Source of the DNA: Clavaria fumosa
Lineage: Eukaryota; Basidiomycota; Agaricomycetes; Agaricales; Clavariaceae
DNA length: 64,000 nt
Reading direction: 5' to 3'
NCBI GenBank assembly: GCA_951802425.1
Contig: OX637796.1
Coordinates: forward strand, 3,658,001-3,722,000
The translations under genes were made by a program, and so were the position numbers. Shown in pieces: positions 46,684 through 57,700 of the stretch. The notes under the pieces are model-generated. The model searched no databases and had not been told where the DNA came from. It saw only the letters and a list, made by a program, of their open reading frames with translations. The stretch's first letter is position 1, and each line of letters opens with the position of its first letter.

Positions 46684-49093
46684 CTAGTTTCCGTCATTTG
46701 TCATCAAACCTTCTCTCTCCTCGTTTCTCTCGCCGCTGACCCTTCGGGCCTCTTCGGATGAACGGTCATCTTTTCGTCTTCTGGCTGTGGATGGATCGTG
46801 TTCGTCATCCTCCTCTTCCCCTATGTCGAAAACGACTTGGTCTTCCCCTACGACCCGTGCGGGCCGCGAAGGATGGCCTACGAGCGTTCTATCGTCGTCT
46901 CCGTCGTCTCCTTCCTCGTGTCGAGTTCGCGACTCAATTGTGTCGAGATCATAGTCTTCTGCATCTTCTTCATCTTGCGCGAGTTCATCCGACATCGCTA
47001 ATGTAAACATCGAGAAATTGAGTCAGCCAACCCGACACAACACCGGAATGCTGAGTTGAACTTATCTCCTATTGTTCTCTGAAGGACGCCATAAGTAAGC
47101 AGTGGCAGAGAACCCAGCAAAATAGAGCAGCGCAAGCCATCCATCGAGAAGCCACCAGCGAAGCTTCCAAGACTTGGCAGCGTAATCTATCCGCGACCAA
47201 GTTCTTTCTATCAGGAGATATTATGGTTGGACATACGAAAAATGACGCACCTTCGGCCAGTCTCCCCGTGAACGAGAACGAAGATACAACGAAAAAGATC
47301 AGAATTACTACTGCTGCCCCAACGAGTATCCTGTAGAGCCGCTCAAACATCGTTAGCTTGTAGCGCTGCTTCCTAGCCCGCAATTGAGAGATGGTTCCTA
47401 AACGTAGAGTTCCAATAAATCGGGCGGGCAGCGAGATTAATAGTTATAGAGAACGACGGACCATTCAGTGCATAGAGTATCCACATCAGGAAACTACTGA
47501 GCGTGAACGCAAGAGGGATCACGAAAAGCAGCAGGATGAGCGCAGACGTGCTCTCCAGCTCGAGCTCTACGATACCCACGGCATATAGGACTATGGAACA
47601 AAACCATGCAATGAGCAAAATGGAAAGGGTATGCAAGCCGAAACAACTCACCGCCAAAGATAAAGTGTGCCGCAGCCAGAGCTTGACATCTGAACATCAT
47701 ACGACCGAGGGATTCTCTAACAACGCTGAGACCGAGCGAGACGATGAGCAGGAGGAAAAACGAGAGAGCGTTGCGTCCTGCATCAAGGATGGCCACTGAG
47801 AAAAAGTTGAATCAGTGAGGACGAAAGAAGCAAAGCTCAAAAGGACACACCGACAAAGAGAAACACGGTTGAAGGCGTTCCTTTGCCGTGGGCATTCAGA
47901 TATCGATAGTATGCTTCTCACAAGACGTTAGAACTAAACTTAATTTAAGCAAAAAGAAGCAGACCCCAGTTTGCGGCTAGCTCGATGATCAGAAGGCCAA
48001 ATAGCAGTGAGACGTAATTCTACAAAAAATGGTTCAGAAAAGGGAACCTGGAGGGACTGAGAAGGGAAAAACCTGAATTGGTGACAAATCGTTCTGGTGT
48101 TTCCAACACAGCCATGCCCATGCACTTGCAAGGATGATGTAGACTATAAACATAGCGAAGTAGAACTTTGACATATCATCGTATCAATTCAGACAGATAA
48201 TTTGATGGTACGAGCCGACACTCACGTTCACTTTAGGGTAATCGGTAGCGGGCAACATTCCGTTGAACGCATTTTTGAACAGCACAGAGCCGTGATATGT
48301 GGGGTGGGGCGATTTTTCTGCACGGGTGGGTGAAACTACAGTGAACGGAATAGTTGCTATCCAACATGCGCTGTACATAAGACAAGCGAGTGTATGCATG
48401 ATGGACGTGACGTACCGACGCAGTAGTACCCAGTCTTGCGAACTTGGTAGACGATAGGAGAACTGTAATTCAAGGTCCCAACCGGGCTGGGGTTCAACGG
48501 TGAAGCGGATTGCCTGCGGCCAATCCCGCGACCCCGCCGCCAAGGTGAGTCGTATATAGAAGGGGGTGGAGTTAGGTCGCCAGCTGGATTGTCCCATAAA
48601 CCTTTGCTACTAAGAGTGCTGCTAAGCAACCCTCCCTGCCCCCCATCGAATGATACACGCGCAGACCAAAAGCTTGTGTCGCTGATAGATTTCTCGCTGG
48701 GTAAATCCAGTATGAAAGAACCAAGATTATCCGAAGAGCAGTAACCGCCGTTCACGGCATTCGTACTGCACACGAATGTTTTCTGCTTCGCGAGACATAA
48801 ATGCGCTCGTATCGAGGTGAGAGGGAAGCACTCACTGGTAAACCCAGATCCGAGTGCGAGGTCACTTTGCCCAGGTATTTCACATCCGACCATTCATAAA
48901 TAACCATTGCAAGAAGACCTCTGGTCACGGAGTCGAAAGTGACCTTAATGTAGGTGTGCTCATCCGCCCACATGCCTGAACATACTTGACGGGAGGTATC
49001 AGAGTCAATGAGGGGGACTTCATAGGCCCACGCCAAGGTAAGGAGAATGCTCCAAAGTATGGAGCTGAATACGGTCGAGCGGAAGTTCGTCAT
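46684..49093 (-). CDS. PTM1/GPR107-type seven-helix membrane protein (GOST family)
   Basis: Member of the lung seven-transmembrane-receptor/GOST family, which act in Golgi-endosome trafficking; yeast Ptm1 is the closest named fungal member. MTNFRSTVFSSILWSILLTLAWA is a signal peptide in front of YEVPLIDSDTS. A lumenal beta-rich domain follows with paired cysteines (TFVCSTNAVNGGYCSSDN). Seven helices start at FYFAMFIVYIILASAWAWL. The conserved core includes PIQNYVSLLFGLLIIELAAN, a DAGRNALSFFLLLIVSLGLS helix, and the last helices before ARKQRYKLTMFERLYRILVG and WLALLYFAGFSATAYLWRPS. The cytosolic tail is acidic and Arg-rich (DEEDAEDYDLDTIESR) and ends EGLMTNDGN. About eight introns. Divergent from SNX4 by 139 bp. 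Confidence 0.88.
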
Positions 49094-49232
49094 GAAGCAT
49101 GAAGATGAGCAGGGAAGGCTGACGATGTGGACAATTGTTGTGTGCCTCACACGTAGATTGCACCGCCGTGACTACCACGGCCGCAGCCCACGCACGGTTA
49201 AGCGCTCAGGCCTGCGCTTAGGATTGGACACT
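49094..49232. promoter_or_regulatory. Shared promoter region of the PTM1-type gene and SNX4
   Basis: 139 bp between divergent start codons, one of the shortest such spacers here. No TATA box is evident. Confidence 0.45.
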
Positions 49233-50988
49233 ATGTTTGGTGACGACGACGTCTTCGACAGCATCACTTGGGAGACACCTGCTACGCCCTCATATGCAAC
49301 TCCTCACGATACTCCGTCTGGTCCGGGCTTCAGGCAGAGCGTAGACGCAGACGCAGACTCCCTAGCCCATCCAAAATGGGAGGGCTACCTCATTGCAAGT
49401 GTCAAAGACCCTGTAAAGGAGCTTGCGGAGACGAAGGATGCCTACGTTTCCTACTTCGTCTCTGCGCAGGTGTGTTAGGATGTGGTACCCAGCGCTGCCA
49501 CTGAAGTCCTGATTTTTATGCAGACTAACCTTCCTATATTTTCTACCCCGAATCCCTCGTCGAGGCGAAGGTTCCAGGATTTCGTGTTTTTACGGGAACA
49601 TCTCGCAAGAGACTTTCCGGCTTGCGTCGTTCCTGCACTTCCAGACAAACATCGCTTGGGTACGGCACACGCCCACATATTTTGGCTGGCACTGACTCTC
49701 CCGTTCACCGTAGAATACATTACAGGAGACCGATTCAGCCCCGAGTTCATGGAGCGCCGTAGGCTTGAGTGAGCAGTTTATGTTAAGCTTCACCAGTATT
49801 GGCCACCCATGTCAAGTACAGCTTACACCGTTTTCTGGAACGTCTATGTCGACATCCAACCCTTCAACGCTCCACCCTTGTCCGCGCTTTCTTCGAATCG
49901 ACAGAATGGGTATTTCTTCCTTCTTACGTTCATCAATACGCCATCGCTCACCTTTTCTAGCACGTCCACATGCACCAACACGTCGCGCACCCCCCGGGGC
50001 CTGAACCTGCTCCGAGCCTGATCGACAACCTCTCGGACACCCTGCTCAACGCCTTCTCACGCGTGAGAAAACCTGACGAGCGCTTCCTTCACATGCGTGA
50101 ACGCGTCGATAAATTCGAGGAAGACCTGAATATGATTGAGCGCTTGGGCTCAAGGCTTCGTGGTCGAACAACTGGTAAGTCTTCACTTCATTCATCCGTT
50201 TTAACTATAAGCTCCATTTTTGAACCCTTCCTCGTTTCCAGATCTTACTGCAGATTACCATGACCTCGCCGTAGCAGTCCAGGGGCTTGGCTTCTTGGAA
50301 TCTGGAATCACAGATCCTCTGAACCATTTTTCAAATACATTACTCGAAATTTCCGCTTTATTACGGCATCTCGTATGTGTTTTCTCTTCGTGTAAATTCT
50401 GACTAATTTATCGGGCAGACGCAAACGACGACAGACCCTTTCCTACTTCATCTCCACTCTCTATTGTCGTACTCACATGCGAATCGCGCCGTCCTCAAAC
50501 TACGAGACCAAAAGCAGCTCGATTTCGAAGAGCTATCAGATTATTTATCTGGAGTGACCGCAGAACGAGATCGGCTTGCAGCAGTTATCAGCGGGCATGC
50601 CGGAAGCACAGGTCTTGGCATAAGTGCCTACTTGCGGGAAAGGGTAGACGCTATGAGAGGAGCGGACGACGACCAGACCAGAGTTGGGAGAATGAAGAAA
50701 TTAGACGCGAAGATCAAAGAGGCGCGTGTTTAATGCTGTGAAAGCTCCCCGTCGATGCGACTAACGACCTGACAGCTACAAGACGCTGTGACGACGGCAC
50801 ACGAGACGTCCGATGCCTTCTCAGACGAAACGTTGCGTGAGCAGACCGTTTTCCAACACGCGAAGGAAGCGGAGATGAAAGAGATGTTAGGACATTTAGC
50901 TGATGGGGAGATCGAGTTTTACAAGGCCGCAATGGAGGAATGGGAGAGGATCATCCCCGTCATTCAAAGAATTCGAGTGGACGTCTGA
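49233..50988 (+). CDS. SNX4: Sorting nexin SNX4/ATG24 (PX-BAR)
   Basis: SNX4 returns SNARE cargo from endosomes to the Golgi and is needed for selective autophagy. MFGDDDVFDSITWETPATPS opens the protein. The PX domain follows: KWEGYLIASVKDPVKEL, FVSAQTNLPIFSTPNPSSRR, RRFQDFVFLREHLARDFPAC and VVPALPDKHRL, which carries the Arg and Pro-rich loop that binds PtdIns3P. It continues as YITGDRFSPEFMERRRLD and LHRFLERLCRHPTLQRSTLV with RAFFESTEW. After HVHMHQHVAHPPGPEPAPS comes the BAR domain: long helices such as DLAVAVQGLGFLESGITDP and AVLKLRDQKQLDFEELSDYL, ending IEFYKAAMEEWERIIPVIQR. About seven introns; all splices keep frame. The stop is about 100 bp from that of REV7, transcribed towards it. 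Confidence 0.93.
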
Positions 50989-51091
50989 CATGAGATACGA
51001 ATGGTGGACGTGAGATTTGGATTCCGTTCGAACCATATGCCATGGACCGGCAAGCAGTAACTTACAACTCAGGAGACGGCTATTCGTTCCA

Positions 51092-52147
51092 CTACGAGTG
51101 TGGAACAGTTCTCCCTACTTCTACCAACTTGTCTTCCGATTCCTGCACCGCAAGCAACAACTGCAATGAATTCTGTGAGCAAGGGAGTGGTTAAGCGTCA
51201 CATAAGTTACATTGATGATACCCGTATCGAGAGCACGTATCATGTGCAGTTCTGCCTTATCCGATGCACCCGAAGTCGTATGTTGCTTCTCAGTGGGCAC
51301 CCATGGAGGCGGATCCTACGCGGGTCATTTAAATCATATGCTGGAGATCCAGATTACTGTATACCTCACCGTGACTGACAGAAGGTGCTTTGCTGTCAGT
51401 CAGTTCTAGGACTATGGAGAATGACGCATCGTCTGCGAAGCAGATGTTGAACGTTGCATTGGGGAGGAAAGATGGTGAGACAGCGCTGACCACCCAGCTC
51501 GAGTGCCCCAAGCTGGGACTCGATCATGCTCAGCCTGATGAGAAACGAGCGAAAGTATTGGCCGAGCGACTTGGGGGACATGGCACCCTCGACGCTACAC
51601 ATAGAGGTCCGCCAATTGTGATCAGTCATACTTTGAGATTGAAGACATTACCTGCAATCCTTATCGCACGCCTCAACTTGAATCATGTTCTGCACGGCAA
51701 ATATGAACCGCTCAAGAGCGACATGCTTCTTATCTTTGATGACCACCACGACTTTGTCAACGTTACCCTAGGAGATGCTTCAGTTGTACAACGGTCATAG
51801 GCAATCTTAGACCGTAATTTACCAAGACGAGCTCCTCTTCAACAGCCTTCACAGCGCCCGCAATGTATTCGTTCAAAGCAGGGTGGCGAGATTGGAACAC
51901 AGGCGTATCATACTTCTTCCGACGAACAAACAAATCGGCGGGGTAGACTTGGCGCACATACAATATTGTGTGGATCGCCACCTCGACTGGGTGATGTGTG
52001 AAAGCCGCGCCAGCACTCCCGAAGAAAGCACGTACTGAAATCAGCGATGCCGTGGACCGTCTCTACAAAATATCGTCAGAAGGTATCCTCCTTTACAAAT
52101 GCTGGCTTACGATTCCAAGTTAGGGTTGACATTGACTCGCTAGCCAT
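51092..52147 (-). CDS. REV7: HORMA protein REV7 (MAD2B), eight exons
   Basis: REV7 is the HORMA subunit of DNA polymerase zeta; it wraps a short peptide of REV3 and bridges to REV1 in translesion synthesis. Splicing by eye gives 233 residues from eight exons: introns 52063-52110, 51987-52035, 51768-51822, 51595-51651, 51433-51490, 51316-51364 and 51173-51210, all phase-consistent. The sequence reads MASESMSTLTWNQTVHGIAD, then EVAIHTILYVRQVYPADLF with VRRKKYDTPVFQSRHPALNE, VDKVVVVIKDKKHVALERFI, GAMSPKSLGQYFRSFLIRLS and FSIVLELTDSKA. The safety-belt region PPPWVPTEKQHTTSG ends near the C-terminus. Exon 2 is only 27 nt. No single ORF shows more than a third of the gene, so it is easily missed. 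Confidence 0.9.
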
Positions 52148-52468
52148 TGCTCATAACACAGGCGGATGGGTCGTGCTTCCTGTGACAGAGGTTGCAACAC
52201 GTGATTTACACTGTAAACTACACTCGAGCGCGTTCCAATACAGATATGGAGAAAAACGACATAGGTTGTTCAATTCTAACAAAATTAGTCCTCTTGCTTT
52301 CTGCTGGGCAATTTTGACGTTGTCATTAGACGATGATTGCTTTGTGTGGATGCAAATAGGCTGACGGGAATACACAGTCGATACGATGGTATTATCTTGA
52401 ATTACACATTTGGCGTCAACCTGGGAGTAATGTAAATTAAAACTCTCAACGTTCCCTAGAACAGCTGC
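52148..52468. other. Intergenic region between REV7 start and ADCK2-like stop
   Basis: 321 bp that must hold the REV7 promoter and the 3' UTR of the upstream gene. No supported ORF or repeat. Confidence 0.5.
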
Positions 52469-54797
52469 TCACCAGTCATATTTGACAAGGTCGTCCGCAT
52501 TGACTAATACAGCCGAAGCGAGTTCTCGAGCTTCAAGCCAGACCCAAACCTAGAGTTAGATATCAGCCAAGGATGGACTACGGCAGGGAGAAAGAGACCA
52601 CTGGCCTTGAGAAGTGCACCGAGGTTCCCAGACGGGAGCCCCTTCATTGACTCCTGCGCAGTCATCTGCCTTCCAAGCTGTCTCAAAATAGGAAGAGCGC
52701 TCTTGAATAGGTCCAGCTCGGGGTCTAGCCGCCGGCCAATCCCCTCGAGTAGTAAAATAGATATGACCGTGTTGATAAAGTCGGCCTCCATCTTAACATG
52801 ATGCTGTCTAACAGCCTTCAAAACATCCGTCAAGATGTCGGAGATCTTGATTTTTCCCAGAGAGAAAGTCTTGCGCTTCACACTAAGAACAATATGCTGC
52901 ATCTTCAGCGCAAAGGTTTCCGACTCGATAACCAGTTCAGGAGTACGGCAACGTTCCACCATGAGTTGACCTGCGCGGTAACCATCGAATTGTGCCACGG
53001 AGCGGAACAGATCCAGAAAATTTTGTCGATCGACCGCGTTGAGGGTCGTCACAAGACCAGCATCAATGAAGACTACTTCGGGAACGTAACCGAGTTCAGC
53101 TATGGAGGTCAGCTTGGAACGCCATGCGTCAGGCGAATGCGACAGTGTCCGAAGGTCTGTCATGATAGCATCTGATTCGTGGGTTTTTGGATGAGCCGGC
53201 GGTCCAGAATCTGAACCTTTCTGGAACAAGGAGGACCACATATGATTGAGAAGCTCGGCGCTTGTGAGAGGCTTGGTGAATTTGATCATGATATTGCCAG
53301 GATGCAGATCTGAATGCACGAAGTTATCTAGAAGAAGCATATTCTGTGGGCTCTAATGAGCAAAGTCACGGCATCCGGGTTCGAATCATACTGACCAAGA
53401 ACGCATCTAAGCCAACTGTGGCTACCTGGTCATCATGCGGTCCGCCGCCATTCCTCAGGAAAATTTCTAGCGGTAAGGCATCCTGGAACTCCTCAATCAA
53501 CACATCCTTCGTAGACCATGTCTTCATTGGTCTGGGAAACGTTACTGGTACTCTTCGTGACGCAAAATTGTGCTCGAAAGTTTCTAGATTCTCCGCCTCG
53601 TGCCGCAGGTCTAGTTGTTGGGACATCATTGAACCAAAGACCTCCACTTCTTCAGGCAATGATAACCATTGCATGCCGGGTAGAATTGATATACAGTGCG
53701 CGAAAAAAGACATAATAGAAAGATCACGGGCAATCATGTGCGAGACACCTGGATGAAGAATTTTGACGGCAACTGAGGCAGTGGGAACAGAGGGTGGAGG
53801 CTCAGGGTTGAGGATGGTAGGTGCAAGAGCAGCCTTAGATTTCGGCTGTCGCTTTGGGCCTAAAAAGGACGGAGGTATGAGATCTTGCTTCAGAGTCGCT
53901 TTGTAGACCTGGCATGTAGCGATAAATGGAGCTTCAATAGGTTTTATTGCGGTGGCTGAACCTACTTGAGCAATTGCCCCAGTGCCGATAGGTACTTCTT
54001 CAAATGCTTCAAAAACGTCGGAAAAACGCTTCTGGAAAACGTGTTCAATCACACGCTTCGTATGCTCAAGCGGATGCGGCCTTCCCCTGGAATGCAAGGC
54101 CCCGAATCGCTCGCAGAGTGCATCGGGAAACAAGTCAGCGCGTGTTGCTGCCCATTGTGCTAGCTACAGTGATGAAATCAGTATATGCGAATAATTTTGT
54201 TGAGGGGATATTTTGTTAGAGGGAGAGCACCTTGATGAAAGTGGGACCTGCGGCTTCCATTTGCTTAACCAGCAGCCCGTACCACCAGACTGCTCCCGAT
54301 CTTTCATAGTATTGCTTGTCCAGCGGCCCGACCAAAAGCATTGGCGCTGAAACGATGACAGGAAGAAACAGCGCAAATAGATGCAAGAATCTGAAACTAG
54401 TCATTATGGGGCCCCATATGCGATCACGAAGCAGGTTCAGTATGCGTGACAAGATGGACCGCTGTTCTTCTGCAGGTGAGAGGATGTCACGGCGTGTTCC
54501 GGGAGAAGGCCTTGTAGTAGAGCATGGTATAACGGTTGACGAAGCGAGAATACTCTCAGTCTGTTGCGAAGGCGATAGGTATATTATCGCGCTGGCAAGG
54601 GGTATGAACCAAAGGATCCTTGTTCTAACAAAGGTGCGCCGGATTACGGGTGCGCGATAGAAAAACGTCGAAAACGACGAGTACCGCGCCAAGTCTGATG
54701 CGCGGTGGAATCTGCGGCATGTCTGGCTGAGTGCGTGAGGTCCAAACGTCCAAAGGCCTAGAACGGTTGTCGACGAGCGGAGAATAGTGAACATCAC
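52469..54797 (-). CDS. Mitochondrial ABC1/UbiB atypical kinase, ADCK2-like
   Basis: UbiB-family protein; relatives such as Coq8 act in coenzyme Q synthesis and mitochondrial lipid handling. The N-terminus is Arg/Ser-rich with no early acidic residues (CRRFHRASDLARYSSFSTFF), fitting a presequence, then a helix ILWFIPLASAIIYLSP. The KxGQ-type motif reads TFIKLAQWAATRADLFPDAL (KLAQ). The Ala-rich loop GTGAIAQVYKATL appears once a 57 bp stopless intron inside it is removed. Then come VAVKILHPGV (catalytic Lys), LDLRHEAENL, VHSDLHPGN (catalytic loop) and VVFIDAGLVTTL, a DAG in place of DFG as I recall for ADCK2. The last intron leads to VWVWLEARELASAVL and the end LVKYDW (stop 52469); the unspliced frame would instead stop at 52504. 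Substrate unknown. Confidence 0.88.
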
Positions 54798-57700
54798 GCG
54801 TGCAACTTCGTACTGAATAGTTTGGCAATCAATATTGGCAGATCAATTTAGCCTGCGACATGACCGAAATGAGCCAATGGCAGCTTTGAAAGAGAGCCCG
54901 GAGCGCTGGGGGTGAAAGTGTTGAATGTTGAACGTTTAAGCTCGACGCTGACTGGCGGCGCGCTCAATGTCACTCATACGTCAGGCCATCACGTGCAGTC
55001 GGCGAGGTACGGCACACCAGGTGTGTAGGAAAATGGAGGCTCAGCCAGTGGTTAGAGACAATGTCACAACATATTTTCAGCCTCTTGCATTTTCTACGGA
55101 GATACAACGAATCACAGAGTGGTATTGAAACATACTTTTGATACCCCAGCCTACGACTGTGAGGTTAGTGAAAGGAAAGGCGACAGGGGGGGAGCAGGTA
55201 AGCTGAACTTTGTGGAATGCAGTCTACACAGCAGTAGCAGGCGTCTCCTGAAGGAGAGAATAATTGCATCCTCAAATTCCGACCGAACAATGATACACTG
55301 TGTAATTGCCGTTGCCTTGCCTTCACGCCGACGGAGCTGTCGTGACCGTAGTCCCAGGAGCCACTTATTTGGGAGCGGCCTAACGTGGCGAGCTACGGGC
55401 CGTGGGCTGGGTCACCGTGTCATGCAACTTCATCGTGCTGGGTTAAACCCCCTCGCCCAAGGACTGGCTCTGGACACGCTGCGATTTTGGTATGAAGAGA
55501 TTTGGTTGAGAGACCGCAAGTCCGGGGCTGAGTAGATTGAAAGGGCAAATACAGCGGTGAATAAACCTTCGGAGAAGGACACGACTCGAGGTAGAGACTC
55601 TCTGCCGGCCCCTGCACTGCTCGTCAGTTCCGCGGACACAAATGGGCTGAAATACTCGTTTATCCGCGACCGCTGGCACAGCCGCGACGCATCGAGCTTA
55701 GCGAATGTGTTGTTGGAGGGTATACCAGGAAAAAATGTTCGTAGTGCGAAAGACCACGGCATTGGAGATGACTGAAGACACTGCGCTTGCCAACGGCTGG
55801 CCTCGGATGCCCTGCGACCGTTCTAAGACAACTCAGGCGCAGGGGAAGAGCGTGACTGCATGATCAGGTGGGCGAGACCACGAAGAAGTGTGTTAGGAGG
55901 TGGCCTGGGCGGCCGCGCAGATGCCACCGCTGGAAAAAATCAGCCACCATCGAATTTGCAATCTTTGACACTTTTCCTCTTTACGGCGACCTTGGAGATT
56001 GTAGGCTTGGCTTAGCATACAGTTACGGCCATTCACCCGCCTTACTTTGCTCTGCTCGTGTTATCGGCCAGCATCGGGGTTGAGAAGGCTTCGGTTACGA
56101 TCAAGCCAACTTGACTCTCTCGCAAGGCGAAACATACGTCCACGATAAAGACTTTTCTCAAGAACAGAAGGATGCACTCTGGTGCCTGGGGGCGTCATCA
56201 GAAAGGTCAACCTGCCACCCGCTTGCCCGAGATCTACGACGGTCAGACTCTCTCACCCGTGCTGAAGTGCCAAGTCCCCATCTTGCAACCGTAGCAACCA
56301 TAACGTAAGTCTGCATTCGCCCCGATGTGCATCGAAACTTCTGGAACTTATCGGTCGCAGTGGCAGCAGGCTCAGTTATCTGTTCTTTACCGGGAACTGC
56401 AAAGGCGAATTGATTCATTTCATAACTTTGAGAACTGAAGCCACCGTACCTCATTGTTATCCATGGATGCTATCACTTTATGGCCCTTTCTTCTCCCTCC
56501 CGGTTGGGCTCCGCAGCAGCTGCAAAAAAAATGCATGCTCGCGGAGCGCTACCATGGGAAGTGGAAGAAGAGAGGGCCTTGTAGGTGATGCAGCTCATGG
56601 ATATGGACGATACGTCGCGATCTTCTATCGATCTATCGAAATACCTCTTGGTGTCATGCCTTGCGAGCGGTCAAGATGCGTTGTTTTCATAGCGCGTTCT
56701 TGCGACGCACCTCAGAACCATTTTCTCCACGGCGGGCCGTCCGCATGGAGACTGCGGGGCAGACGTACGATGGCCAATTGTACAGTTTTCTGGCAATGGC
56801 GCACGCTGAACCTAGCTTCGACAGGCGTCGTCGCAGGGGAGCAGTTCACTTGCTGTGGGTTTCAAGCTGTGGTATAGGCTATCGCCTACACGACCTGGAC
56901 ATATACTGTCGAGATTTCCTACGTGTGGGAGAGGTGCATTGCCTCGCTGTGAAGCCGCGAGATTTTGCTCTGACGCTATGCACATCTGCAATGAGGAGCA
57001 GGAGAACCACAGAGGCTGATGTGTTTGACATGCTGATCCATCTTTGCAAAGGTGTGCATGAGTCCATCACAGCAATTCTTGCGAGGGACGAGCGAGACGG
57101 AGAGGGCAGAGCAAACCTCTCGCGGTAGCCACAGTTGGCGCTTGCGTTGTACGTCAAAAAAACACGGCAACCGCCACGCTTGTTCATTTTCCGCATTTCC
57201 GACTTTCCCCCAGCTCGTCGGCAGCGAGGCGGGAACGTCCGACACAAATGTTCGCCGCAAACGGGGCCCGGAGAACAACCTTCCTGTAACCTCATGGTTG
57301 ACCGAGGCCAAGCCGACTAGCAGGCAATCGCGCACCTTCAGCGCGTGAATGATGCATGACGATGTCGGTCAATTGGTTGTCCTCAGAGACTATAGTACTC
57401 GTGATCTCTCTCGTCGCTCCCTTATCGTTCCCTTTTAGTTCAGCAAGTTGGCCGCTTAATCGTTGCGTCGTTTAACGGCCGATGAAGCGGTCGTATATGT
57501 CTACTTTCTTCCTGAGAATGAGGCTCTCTTCCTGAGGTACAGTCCGTTAAGGTGCAGTCAAATTCGCATATCGGAGACGCTCATCATCCCCGTCAGTTTT
57601 GCAACTCTCAGCCTCCAACCTCATTGCCATTCGACGGATTCGCATCAGGTGTTACATTACATAGCTTGCTTGCTGAAGATGCGACTCGCGCACATCCCCC

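Noticed and set aside
51390..51800. Plus-strand ORF of 136 codons
   Set aside because: It is antisense to spliced REV7 exons 4 to 6, which encode conserved HORMA sequence.
53370..53400. A tRNA B-box-like sequence (gggttcgaatc)
   Set aside because: It lies in an ADCK2-like intron; the flanks cannot form a T stem, and no A box, anticodon arm or acceptor stem is present upstream.
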